Assembly (NCBI GenBank): GCA_015501585.1
Contig: JADNRY010000211.1
Span: 41,312-105,311 of the forward strand
DNA length: 64,000 nt
DNA from: Rhodocollybia butyracea
Taxonomy: Eukaryota; Basidiomycota; Agaricomycetes; Agaricales; Omphalotaceae
Reading direction: 5' to 3'
Under the pieces are notes generated by a model, which made no database searches, was not told the origin of the DNA, and saw only the letters and a program-made list of their open reading frames with translations. Of this stretch, positions 11,623-21,756 are shown in pieces. Both the position numbers and the translations under genes were made by a program. Position 1 is the first letter of the stretch. Each line of letters opens with the position of its first letter.

Positions 11623-12578
11623 ATGCAACTCAAAGTTCTCTGTCTGTATCTCCTTGCGACACTCACGTCCACCAGTACCGTGTGTGCAGCGCCGCCTGGT
11701 CAGAGGCCTCCTATTACACACCACTCTACAGTCGGTGTAAGTGTCTACTTCCGAAACGTGTTACATCATGTTAATCTGACTTTTTCTACTACCACTAGAA
11801 ATGGAAGTTCCTTGATTCCGAGGGCAAACCTACAAGGCTGGACGTAAGCAGACAAAACAAAAAAGATACCGACTCTACGCGAAAACGACTGGCCCTTACA
11901 TTCCCAAAGTTGAAAGAAGAACGCACGGGGGCCGACGTACACGCGGTGCTTGGTTTTACCAGCTACCTGTTTCAATATACCAGCGTCCCACCTCAAAGAC
12001 AAGTTGAGCACAAGTATGTTTTTGAGCTCACGGGAGGAACAGTTTGTGTACCTTCGTGCATTGGGTGGTATTCTGGTCGCGCGACTCGCTTCGAGAGGAT
12101 GGAAATCTACTACCCGACGTTAGCGAACCCCGGGGCGAAATATGGGGTGATGCACTTTCATCAAAATCCAAAGTATAACTGGGGCGTGGAACGTAGGCAG
12201 TTTTTCGATGCGGTCAAGCCTGTAGAGAGATGGAGCAGATCACTCGGCTCCGGTACACAGCAGGGTCCCTCGAGGGCACAGCCGGGTCCGTTGGACCATG
12301 GCCACGACAAGGAGAAGTGCTTCGAGTGTCTCTGTGCTGACCCCGCCAACCCGCCAGGTCCGCCACATGAGGCTGCCGATTGGAGTCACCTCGATATCAA
12401 ACCACACCAACCGCACGCGAACTCGAAGCCTGGAGCGATGGGTCCCCCGTGTCTTCCTCATACTAAGCTTTCTCATCCAAAGGGAAAAGCGCCAGCCCCG
12501 AAATCGCCGACCGAGAAGCATGATCCAACGACGTGCATCGATTGTATTATCGACTGGCCCCACGACCGTCACACCTAG
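11623..12578 (+). CDS. secreted cysteine-motif protein, family not recognised (copy A, intact)
   Basis: Predicted 297-residue secreted protein from two exons, 11623..11736 and 11799..12578, joined in phase 0 through a GTAAGT donor. Residues 1-23 form a signal peptide (MQLKVLCLYLLATLTSTSTV) followed by CAAPPG. The mature region has a beta-rich-looking segment with GGTVCVPSCIGWY, then ERRQFFDAVKPVERW. The C-terminal half is rich in Pro, His and Lys and holds a module CFECLCADPANPP..PHEAADWS, echoed near the end as CIDCIIDWPH. I do not recognise the family and assign no function; secretion plus paired CxxC motifs would fit an effector-like or wall protein. It is the only intact member of a local family of four. 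Confidence 0.8.
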
Positions 12579-12799
12579 CGTGGGGAGCCATGAGGCCCCA
12601 CGTACCTCCCTTCGCCTCGATTTTCGATTCCCAGGCATCGTGAGTTTTTCAATCAATAATTCTAGTCTTATTTAATAACGCTCGAGTCCAGAATGTTCGT
12701 AGAACCTTCGCGTAGGCTGTAGGCTGTATAAAACCAATGTGATAATGTTGCACGACGGAAAAATCATCATATACATATCTGTTACTAAGAAGGCTTCCT

Positions 12800-12900
12800 T
12801 TGTCCCAGCCGGCACGAATCCTGGCATTAAATTCGTTTTTCGAGTGAGGGGAGGGACGGTTTGGGTACCTTCCTGCGTTGGCTCCCCCGTTCTTGTCCCT
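12800..12900 (+). pseudogene. relic of the secreted cysteine-motif gene
   Basis: A short stretch translates to FRVRGGTVWVPSCVG, matching the GGTVCVPSC core of copy A, with no signal peptide or C-terminal module nearby. It lies between copy A and the redox-gene relic, as expected for leftover duplicated DNA. Confidence 0.55.
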
Positions 12901-12964
12901 TTCATCATGGACTTCTCCATTAGTGCAAGGAGTAATGAGTGGTCTGAACCCTATGTTACCTCAC

Positions 12965-13420
12965 CCTAGGGCCCTCTACGCCAACCCATCTTTCGGTGTC
13001 TTCCATGCTCTTCGAGGAATGAACCTTCAGATCCTTGCACTGAGCTCATACTCTCGCGACAAAAGAAAACTGGTTTAGGTATCGTGGAAGTCAATCAGTC
13101 GAGTGCATGAGATGTGCTCCGTCTCTTGTTTGCTTAGATGCGGAAATCGCCCAGTTGCTCGAGCGAATCTTGTTAAAGGTAGTTAATTCGATCCATGGTA
13201 TGAATCGCGTGTTGGAGGAGCTTCAGAGTCTGATCCCGAGGTTGCCAACCCGAATGTCGTAAGCGGGACGAGGAGTGAAAGAAGTGGTAAGGTATGGAGA
13301 GAGGTACGCTTGTGATCTGGCACAATCGACACTACTCAGGCATCCAGTCACCCAAATCCCGGAAAGAACACTTACGCGTTCCGTTTCTCGCATCGGGCTG
13401 ACGACTAGCCTGCTCTACAA
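12965..13420 (+). pseudogene. relic of the AhpC/TSA-like gene (3' half)
   Basis: Sequence from 12971 encodes YANPSFGVFHAL..MNLQ, matching exon 5 of the intact gene at 9910. TTGCTTAGATGCGGAAATCGCCCAGTTGCTC at about 13130 matches the last intron-exon junction. The middle exons are missing and the frame is broken. The 3' flank to about 13420 is also shared. Confidence 0.75.
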
Positions 13421-13724
13421 CTGCTGCACGAAACTTTGGCAGATTTCTATAAGTATTGACAGTAAAAGAAAACTGAGAACACCTGACCAGCCTGATCCGC
13501 ACAGGCACTTATCCCCTCCCCCCAGCCCGGCTAAACACCTACTTTGTTTGGTTGAATGTTCAATATGTGATTCTGAAAGGACAGAATATCACATAAAGTA
13601 AATAGTACGGAGCTGCAACCACCAGGGTAGGAAGTCCCCGAACGACTCGACTTGGCTCCCCAGTAAGTAAGTAGGTAGTACAGATGGGTGAGTTGAAGTG
13701 AGCATCAGGACAACAATTATGATG
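13421..13724. other. intergenic between cassette copies
   Basis: No gene seen. Diverged similarity to the 11300-11430 region upstream of copy A continues here. Confidence 0.4.
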
Positions 13725-13891
13725 TGACTTCGGAAAAACCGTGCTGCCAGTACTCGTAAGTACCGTCATCGTTTCAACCGGCAACATATAAATGAAGCAA
13801 GTAAACGCAACCCCTCCCGGAACTGCTGGTCCAGTTGAACGTCTACACTTCACAGCTCACCCAAGTCCTTTTTCTTTGAAAAACTATCGTT
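13725..13891 (+). promoter_or_regulatory. promoter of secreted-protein gene B
   Basis: CTTCGGAAAAACCGTGCTGC at about 13729 and CATATAAATGAAG at about 13785 match the copy A promoter at the same spacing to the ATG. Confidence 0.6.
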
Positions 13892-14743
13892 ATGCAACTC
13901 AAAGTCGTCTGTCTGTATCTCCTTGCGACACTCATGTCCACCAGTATCGTGTGTGCAGCGCCGCCTGGTCAAAGGCCCCCTCATAATCCACACTCTGGTG
14001 TAAGTCTCTGCTTCCGAAACGTGCTCTATCACGCTATTTAACTTTTCCACTACAAGGAGGAGACCGCCTCCGTGCAATCACACTTGACTCGTGCATTTGC
14101 AACGTTGAAAGCGGAACACACAGGAGCCTCCGTACAAGAGGTGCTTGACCTTACCAGCTTCAAATTCCATTCTTCTAGTGTCCCAGCTCTAAAGCAACCT
14201 CCGCACAAGTACATCTTCAAAATCAAGGGAGGAAAGGTTTGCGTACCTTCATGCCTTGGGTGGTATGTTGCGACAGTCAATAGAATCGAAGTCTACTATC
14301 CGACAACGGGATCTCGGGTGAAATTTGGGGTGCTGCAAGGCTATCATCCGGTTAAAACTTTTGACTGGGAGGCGGAACGTAAGCAGTTTTTCGACGCTGT
14401 TAAGCCTTTAGAGAAATGGAATGCGAACCATGACAAGGAGAAGTGCTTCGAATGTCTCTGTGGTGACCACGCCAACCCGCCGCGCTTCCCGCATGAGGTT
14501 GACGACTGGAGTCACCTCGACATCAAACCACACATAAAAAAAACTCCAACCCTGGAGCGATGGGTCCTCTATGCCTTCCTCGTCCTAAAAGAAAATCGTC
14601 GGCCCCTGAATCTAAATCGTCGACCGAGAAGCATCCAATGTTGTGCTTCTATTGTCTTTTGGCCACTCGCGAACACCCGCCCCTTCCCCCGCATCAGGTT
14701 ATCGACTGCAATCACCATCCCTAGCGACAGTGGAGAGTCATGA
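13892..14743 (+). CDS. secreted cysteine-motif protein, copy B (C-terminal frameshift)
   Basis: Paralogue of copy A. Exon 1 is 13892..13999 (signal peptide MQLKVVCLYLLATLMSTS), exon 2 is 14057..14743, phase 0, giving 264 residues as the sequence stands. The segment that opens exon 2 of copy A (WKFLDSEGKPT) is absent. GGKVCVPSCLGWY, RKQFFDAVKPLEKW and CFECLCGDHANPP..PHEVDDWS are kept. After a run of eight A at about 14537-14544 the reading changes frame. The alternative frame continues the family's tail (CFYCLLATREHPP..PHQVID) and stops at about 14724. So a one-base length change in the A run, real or a sequencing error, alters the C-terminus. Confidence 0.65.
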
Positions 14744-14931
14744 GGTCAATGTACCTCTCACCTCTTCCTTCACCTTGATTTCTGATTTTCCTTATGTACA
14801 TCAGTGTTTCAACAATAATTCTACCGATATCCAATAACGTACAAGTCCAGAATGTTCGTAGAATTCTACTCATCCAGTACCACTTGAACAAGCTTGAACA
14901 TAGTAAACGTCTCTACAAACAAACAAGCAAA

Positions 14932-16490
14932 TCAAACTTGAATTCCATTTATCCCAGCAACTACCACTCTCAAGCCCTCCTTTTCTAGAATCCGTAGCGG
15001 TTTATAGACTTCCGCATCAACCTCTCGCCAATCAAGCTTGAGAACAACCGACCGTAAACAACCTCTACCCATCCTGGACATTGCCACCGAGTGATCTGAC
15101 CCAGGTCTAAACCAGCGTAACTCAACCATGCTAACAAAAGCGGAGTCGTCGAATGATCCGCTATACTTATTCTGGGAGACCAGACGAAGAGTGTGCAGTT
15201 TTGGAACTAATGAGATGGAAGTGGATGCATCCTGAATTAGGCTCGAGATGAGCTTTGAAGTGATTGGTACATCCTGATGGCACCATTCGTAATCCACAAT
15301 TTGAAGATTAAGTAGAGAAGGCATGACTTGAAGGGCCACGATAAGGTCCGAATCATAGACAGATATTTTGCGAAGGGTGAACGTGGTGATCATGCAAGAT
15401 GATCTGGAAATGAATGGAATAAATGTCTCCATCGGCCAATAAGCAGAAGTTCCTTGTTGACCTTCTAGCACAATCACATTCAAGGAAGGTAAGTCGAAGG
15501 ATAAGAACACCGTCTTTAGGATTGAACCTGAAAAATCTTGGAGATCCCCGATGGTAAGTGATGTGATGTTGCGCGATAGGTAGTGTGCCCCATCCTCATG
15601 CTTCCACTGTTTGTAACCCTCGAGTTCAAGAGATTCGACTGAAGTGCATCTATGGAGTATTTCCGCTAATTTTGAATAACTATAGTCAATGTACCAGAGC
15701 TTGAGATGACGAAGTTGGTGGTATGGGGCCTTGGATGTAGGCACCTTGGTAGTGGCAAGTGCACAGAGCCTCGGAGCATGTTCGAAGCAATCCAAGACAG
15801 ACGACATCTCATCCCGTTCAGAAGTGTTAATATCCAACTCTGCAAGTAACGGAAAATACAACTCGGACAGATTCATGTGGTTTGTAAGCGAGTAATACCC
15901 ACTATTACTAAACGCGAAAGTTTTCCAACGGCGAGCGTGCTGTGTCAGGGAGATGAAAAAGTGCTATATACAGCGCAAGCCTCAGCGGCCAATCACCCGA
16001 TCTCTCCAAATATCGAGCAACGGTATCACTGAAACCCACGAGAGTTGTTACTTGGTCTGGCGCAGCAGGGCAAACCTCTACACTTAGGTTAGCCCACAAA
16101 TTAGGTGAAGACAACGCAAATATACGCCAACGGGAGCATACCGAACTGATTGCCATTGCAGGGAGGTAAGTGATGATTGGAGATGGGAGGTCGCTGGTCT
16201 GAGAACCACGGGTAGCTCTGGAGGAGATTTTCTTCACACACATCCTGGAAGATATACGACAAAAGTTCGTTTGATAGCTTCCGCATAGGTGATAGGAGAG
16301 AGCACAGCTTGGCACGCTACATTTTGAGTCTTTCGATATCTTGATCAGCTAGAGCCAGTATCTCTTTGAGCTCTGCGGCTCGCTCTGGGCTAACCACGGA
16401 TGGACCAAATTCCAAGCGAAGTTGGTTTTCCAAATGGGCTAGTTCCGCTGGGCTTAGAAACTTTGAACATGGAGGATCGAGTGAGGCCAT
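14932..16490 (-). pseudogene. F-box/leucine-rich protein pseudogene
   Basis: Antisense copy related to the intact 551-residue F-box gene at 31574. It starts MASLDPPCSKFLSPAELA at 16490. The coiled-coil segment is replaced by a deletion and an in-frame TAG follows near 16320. The F-box region (MRKLSNELLSYIF) and leucine-rich body survive in three shifted frames: about 16101..16286, 15908..16315 and 14932..15876. The last ends KEGLRVVVAGINGIQV, as in the intact gene. F-box proteins are SCF ubiquitin-ligase adaptors, but this copy should not make one. It lies between copies B and C of the secreted family in opposite orientation. Confidence 0.85.
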
Positions 16491-16648
16491 CGAACTGAAT
16501 AAGCATGCATCGTCACGCGTTACGCCCTGAGTACTGAGTCACCACTTACTGCATTGGGGGCTAAGTCGTATGAACGTTTGAATACTTATTGTCCCATTTT
16601 AGCACTGTGTAAGTTTTCTGTGGCGTTTTTTTTGAAAGACTCGTCGTT

Positions 16649-17560
16649 ATGCAACTCAAAGTCGTCTGTCAGTACCTCCTTGCGAGTCCGACTGCTTGCG
16701 ACACTCATGTTCGCCAGTACCGTGTGTGCAGCCCAATGTGCAGCGCCTAGTGTTCAAACGCCCCCTCTTCATAATCCACACTCGGGTATAAGTGCCTACT
16801 TCCGAAACTTGTTGTAATGTTATTTAAATTTTCCACTTCTCTAGAGTTGGGTGTTCCTTGATTCCGAGGGGAAACCCACAAAGCTGGACACAAGTAAACA
16901 AATCAAAGAGGAGACCGCCTCCGTGCAATCGCGCTTGACCCGTGCATTTGCAACATTGTAACCGGAACACACAGGAGCCTCCATACAAGAGGTGCTTGAT
17001 CTTACCCCAGAGACATTCGCAGCATTTCTCCTTGTCATGGTTCGCACTGCATTTCTCGAAAGGCTTAACAGTGTTGAAAAACTGCGTACCTTCCGCCTCC
17101 CAGGCAAAAGTTTTAGTTAGATGATAGCCTTGCATCACTCCAAATTTCACCCGAGATCCCGCTGTCGAGTAGTAGACTTCGACTGTATTGACTGTGGCAA
17201 CATACTACCCAAGGCATGAAGGTACACAAACCTTTCCTCCCTCGATTTCGAAGACATACTTGCGCGGAGGTCGCTTTTGAGCTGGGAAATCGGAAGAGTG
17301 GAATTTGAAGCTGGTGACCACGCCAACCCGCCGCGCTTCCCGCATGAGGTTGCCGACTGGAGTCCGACCTCGACATCAAATGACAGCCCGGAGCGATGGG
17401 TCCCCATGCTTCTTCGTCCTAAGGGAAAATGGCCGACCCCTAAGTCGCCAACCGAGAAGCATAATTTATCGCTGTGCGTCGATTGTCTTTTGGCCATTCA
17501 TGAAAACCCGCCCCCTCCCTCGCATCAGGTTATTGACTGGCCGACGTACGTTTTTCACCT
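16649..17560 (+). pseudogene. secreted cysteine-motif gene, copy C (broken, with internal inversion)
   Basis: It begins like copies A and B (MQLKVVCQYLLA at 16649). An extra 16 bases or so (GAGTCCGACTGCTTGC) shift the signal-peptide frame. Exon 2 (from about 16845) reads WVFLDSEGKPTKLDTSKQ, meets an in-frame TAA at about 16959, and runs to ASIQEVLDLT. The next part of the gene lies on the opposite strand (about 17004-17315). The plus strand resumes at GDHANPPRFPHEVADWS and ends with a second module, CVDCLLAIHENPPPP..HQVIDW. It cannot be expressed as one protein. Confidence 0.85.
17004..17315 (-). other. about 310 bp inverted segment within copy C
   Basis: On the minus strand this stretch encodes the missing centre of copy C in order: VCVPSCLG, VKFGVMQGYH, QFFNTVKPFEKC and NHDKEKCCECL. 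Plus-strand sequence matching copy B stops at CTTACC (17001-17006) and resumes at GGTGACCACGCC (about 17313). ACC at the left edge and GGT at the right edge form a tiny inverted repeat. Confidence 0.85.
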
Positions 17561-17724
17561 CGATTTTCCTTATATTGTGAGTTTTCCACCAATAATTCTA
17601 GTTATATCCAATAACGTACAAGTCCAGATGTTCGTAGAACCTTCATCTAGGTTATATAAAACTAGTGCGATGATGAAGCCGAAAAATAATCATGTTGCCA
17701 ACAAGGCTTCCTTTGTTTCAGCTG

Positions 17725-17800
17725 ACATTAAGCTTATTATTCGAGTGAGGGAAAGAACGGTTTGAGTACCTTGGTGCGTCGGGTTGTATGGTACTAGAAG
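17725..17800 (+). pseudogene. relic of the secreted cysteine-motif gene
   Basis: ATTATTCGAGTGAGGGAAAGAACGGTTTGAGTACC resembles the GGTVCVPSC-encoding core and its neighbour relic at 12800, including the preceding AAGGCTTCCTTTGT. It contains a stop codon. Confidence 0.45.
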
Positions 17801-18529
17801 CAGAGACGGTGTAAGACTGACGAGGTACAACCATTAGTGAACGGCTGGTGGAACATGACGAGTAAAAGACAGGTCTTGAAGAGATCGCGTCTAGCTGATG
17901 AATTAGCTGCCTAGGCCCAATCGACCATTGCCCTATCGACCGACGGGGCACATATCCTGGTCCGACTAATAATGCCCTTGGAATTCTTTGCGTACTACAC
18001 GGATTCCGATTAGTGCAGAGTACCCGTTGATTCCAAGCGACGCACCGAATTTATGTACACGGAAAATGGAGGAATGAGTCTGTGCCGAAAATAGTTTGAT
18101 TCTTATTTCACCTTGCATGTAGAAGGTACGTCCGTATCTCTAGGAAATCATGATATCGTCGCCCAAACGATCTCCCAATTCCTTGACTGAAGACATTATT
18201 CCACGACTCTGACTAGAGAGTAGACCTGAAGGCCCCGCTAGGAGATTGCACATGCGGCTCATGCGAGAAACTAACGAGGTTTCTCGTATAAGCCCCAACC
18301 TCGTAGAGGGGACTGCTTAGCCTTTAGGTCTAACCGGAGGGTCGACGACTCGACAAAGGAGAATATAGCGCTCACGTGGACACCATTTTAGCACCGTGCG
18401 TCATTGTTTGGAAATGACAAACAAGTTCAGATCTTCTGATTTTTCATCACTTCAAGCTTCAAGTTTCAACTGACCCTGGCTCTAGCATTATGCATTAATA
18501 TTTAATATTCACCCATGTGGTGTGGGCCT
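17801..18529. other. intergenic, nothing recognised
   Basis: I see no coding signal or RNA gene. Open frames are short and stop-rich on both strands. Confidence 0.5.
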
Positions 18530-19350
18530 CATCGTGATACGCTGACAGAATTGTCAAGTACATGATTGTCACTTGTCTCGTTGTAAAGTTAACACGCTGA
18601 TTCTTGCCTTCCAAGTAATATGTCTCCAAGCTGGCGCTGAACTCGGAACTCTAGGAGCTATAAAATAAACTGGAGGAATCGATCGAATACAGCTATGGCC
18701 CGATAGGATGCGGAGACTGGGAGCTCATTGAAAACTACTATGGTACGTGACTCTTCCACTATTTCTCGAACACCAATTCATGAGTATTTCAATTTATAGA
18801 AAGCACTAGATCTCCTTCTAGCAGAATCTACTCCAACCCAGTTTTCCATGCGCTCGAGATGAACGTTAAACGTTAAACGTCCAGACCCTTACTCATAACT
18901 GCCGCCGGACAAAAGAAACCAGTTATCCTACCGAGGGTACTGTGAAAGTCGCTGTGTCGAGTGCATGAGTATGTGCTCCGTTTCTGTCTTTCGCAATTGC
19001 CAGTAACCTATGTAAACGTTTATAGAAAATGCTTAAGAACCTACGTCTTTTCGTAAACAAGCACCCTCCTTAGCGCGTCCAACACGCCGTTTATACATGT
19101 CCATAGCGTGGATTGGCTACTCCCATCTGGGCGATGTTAGATCTCAAGGTTGCCAAGAGGCTGGAAGGCACCAACGTGGAACAAAAGGATAAGGAGTTGA
19201 TCAAGGAGGGGATGGTGTTAAACGCATGTTGAGGGACGCTTTTACCGGTATTCTACCACTCAGGCAAGACCCAAATTCCGGAGGGAAAGAACGTTTACGA
19301 ACACTTACGTGCCATTATCGGTTTTGTTTCTCGTATTGGTACTGCATGTG
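18530..19350 (+). pseudogene. AhpC/TSA-like gene pseudogene, nearly full length
   Basis: Matches the gene at 9910 from exon 3 (GACAGAATTGTCAAGTA) through exon 4 (GATAGGATGCGGAGACTGGGAGCTCATTGAAAACTAC, i.e. IGCGDWELIENY), exon 5 (GCCGCCGGACAAAAGAAACCAG) and the shared 3' flank. Stops and indels break every exon, including a duplicated AACGTTA near 18865-18880. It is the third copy of the redox gene in the array. Confidence 0.8.
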
Positions 19351-19549
19351 AAAACCGCGCTGCTTATACCATCATGGAGCTAGGGCTATCAGGACCTGCT
19401 AGGCCCACAAATTCGCCCGTACTGTGACGACTACGAGACATACGAACGAAGCAAGATTCACTTAACTGCTGGTTCAGTGCAACGTCTGCACTTCGCACTA
19501 GTACACTCTTCCGAAGTTCCTTTTCTTTCAATGTAAAACTCGTATCGTT

Positions 19550-20107
19550 ATGCGTCTCAAATTTGTAGTTCCTTGCGCCTATGTCCACTAGTACCTGTGT
19601 AGTGCCTGGGGGTCAAAGGCCTCCTAAGAATTCACGATCCCGTCAAATCAGTGTGAGTGTTTACTTGGGAAATTTGCTATTCGTTGGATTCTGCTTCGGA
19701 AATAGGTGGAATGACCCCGCTATTTAACTTCCTCCACTACTCTAGATCTTCTGGCTCCTGGATTCGGGAGGTAAACGCAAAGGAGGCAACATATGACACC
19801 AAGTGGCGTCCAAGTCGGGGAAACGGCGGGTTAAGAGCACTTCCAACGATGAAAGATGACACAAGATCAAACTCAAAAAAGGTGCTTGGTTTTACTAAAG
19901 TCGAATTCGGGGCATCTGTCTCAGAAGGCACGACTGCTCAAGCCAGGCTATTTCCAAATCGTGAGAGGACGGTTTGCGTTTATCCATGTTTTGGGTGGTA
20001 CGCTGGTCGCGACAACAATAGGTATGCCAGCAGTGAAGTTCTCTACCCGGTCGGAGCGGATGGATAATGAGGTGCGATTCAAGGGAGGTTATGATGGAGA
20101 TACATAG
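19550..20107 (+). pseudogene. secreted cysteine-motif gene, copy D (decayed)
   Basis: The start ATGCGTCTCAAATTTG at 19550 and intron-like GTGTGAGTGTTTAC..CTAG match the 5' end of copies A-C, but a deletion breaks the signal peptide. Further on, RTVCVYPCFGWYAGRDNNRY corresponds to GGTVCVPSCIGWYSGR of copy A. No C-terminal module is visible. It follows the redox pseudogene, keeping the order redox gene then secreted gene. Confidence 0.7.
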
Positions 20108-20389
20108 GGAGGTTTCAATGGTTGTTAAACTAAGGGAAAATGGTGGAACCCCGCCGAGAACACGATGAATTCGCCTCCCCCCAAGAAGAGGCTGAGCTTT
20201 GCCTCTATTGTGGCCTACTCTGCGCGGCTCCCGGCTCTTAGTACCTTCTTTGTCCCACAACATCCACTGATCTATCTACATATGTACCTCATTCTCGGGA
20301 CTGTCATCGGATAAGGACATATGTATAGCGCTTTTGACATCCTCTCAACGGCTCCGAAAAATTGAAGTTTGATTCAGAATAACAACGCC

Positions 20390-21187
20390 ATCCCAGTACG
20401 ATGTGCAATGATTGAAAGATGTTGTTTCATGTTTGTAAGTTCGGCCGAACAATTCCTGAAGTGTAGAACCTATTCTAGCTTAAGTTGAAGGCTGTTGAAG
20501 GCTGCACAGAGAGTTTGACTCAAAGTGTCGTTCACTTTCGCTTGTTTTCTATTCAAACAAAACTGACAGGAACAAAACGTGTGATTGAGCTCGCTGTTGG
20601 TTTTTTGCGAGTTTTTCCGAGCTGCCTGGAGGTCAAAACCTCCTCGGATATTCTGCTATGGGATCTTACTGGATTGACTCCTTGGACCTTTGACTTTCGC
20701 ACTCTGTTGTTCGGAAGAGGTGAAATTACTGATATATTCAACATCGGACATTTGCTGTGACCAAAGCCACTCGGGTACCTTAACGGACACGGAATTTGTA
20801 TGTCCTGACAGCGACTTTATATATGAGGAATTCAAATTCAGCTCCACTTCGACTCTACAAAGCGTTGCAAGCGTCAGGGGCTAGCTATGCAGGATGTATT
20901 GAGCATGGCATTGGGGTCACATTGTGCTCATTTTTTGTATCTTTTCGAATATCTTTCGCAGATGTCAGTGCCATTATGGATCAGTCAGTGTCGACAGGAA
21001 AGTATCTTGTGGTCCTAAATTTTATTTCCGGTCCCGTGAATTATTGTTTGTATCCGGGGCTACCCAAAAAGCTGACGAAAAAACTTATTCAGACTCCCAA
21101 TTTTTGGGTATAAAAGCCACCGGTGATCCTCATTCTCAAGTATCGAACAACCCTTCGAGATATCCAGACCAACACACTACTAGCACA
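20390..21187 (+). promoter_or_regulatory. duplicated hydrophobin upstream region and promoter
   Basis: About 800 bases closely similar to 25020-25810 upstream of another hydrophobin, so the promoter was duplicated with its gene. The conserved element CAGATGTCAGTGCCATTATGG is at about 20960, TATAAAAG at 21109-21116 (79 bases before the ATG), and the leader TATCGAACAACCCTTCGA at about 21141. Confidence 0.7.
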
Positions 21188-21756
21188 ATGTTCTCTCGCA
21201 TCTCCACTGCCTTGTTCGCTTTCACTCTCCTTGCTGCCGCTGCTCCGGAGAAGCGATGGTACACTACCACCACCACTCCCGCCGTCACCCACACGGTGAC
21301 CGTTACTGCTGTGAGCTAGCTCTTTTTCGTACCCTTTACTTTTTTCGTGCTCATAACGAATGTTTCAGCCCGCCACAACAGTTACGAGCCCCGCTAGTGA
21401 ATGCACCACTGGTCCCATTCAATGCTGCGACAGTGTGGAATCGGTATGGAAACCATCCCTGGGATCATTGACGCTACAAGTGCTAACAAAAATTCAAATT
21501 TGAATAGGCTAGTTCCGGTAGTGCTCTCGCCCTCCTCGCTTTGCTTGGCGTCGTTCTCAACGACGTCGACGTCTTGGTTGGTCTCACCTGCAGCGGCATC
21601 AATGTTGCTGGCGGAGGTACATGCTCCGCCCAGGCCGTCTGCTGCCAGGATAATTCTTTTGTAAGTTTCCTTTACGGTGTAACTATGTTCTGGGACTCGT
21701 TTAACTGTTCGTAGGGCGGACTCATCTCCATCGGGTGTGCCCCCGTCACTCTCTAG
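21188..21756 (+). CDS. class I hydrophobin
   Basis: Intact 130-residue hydrophobin from exons 21188..21310, 21369..21443, 21508..21660 and 21715..21756, all phase 0. Signal peptide MFSRISTALFAFTLLAAAAP is followed by the dibasic-containing EKRW and a Thr-rich stretch. Cysteines are SEC, QCC, LTC, GTC, VCC, IGC. The tail reads IGCAPVTL. It is the first of three near-identical tandem copies (21188, 23636, 25811) whose shared N-terminus lacks the extra residues of the 3-7 kb copies, so they form a younger subgroup. Confidence 0.95.

Noticed and set aside
12240..12656. Long open frame on the minus strand within copy A of the secreted gene
   Set aside because: Mirror of a GC-rich real exon; no start context, no domain, and not conserved as a frame in copy B.
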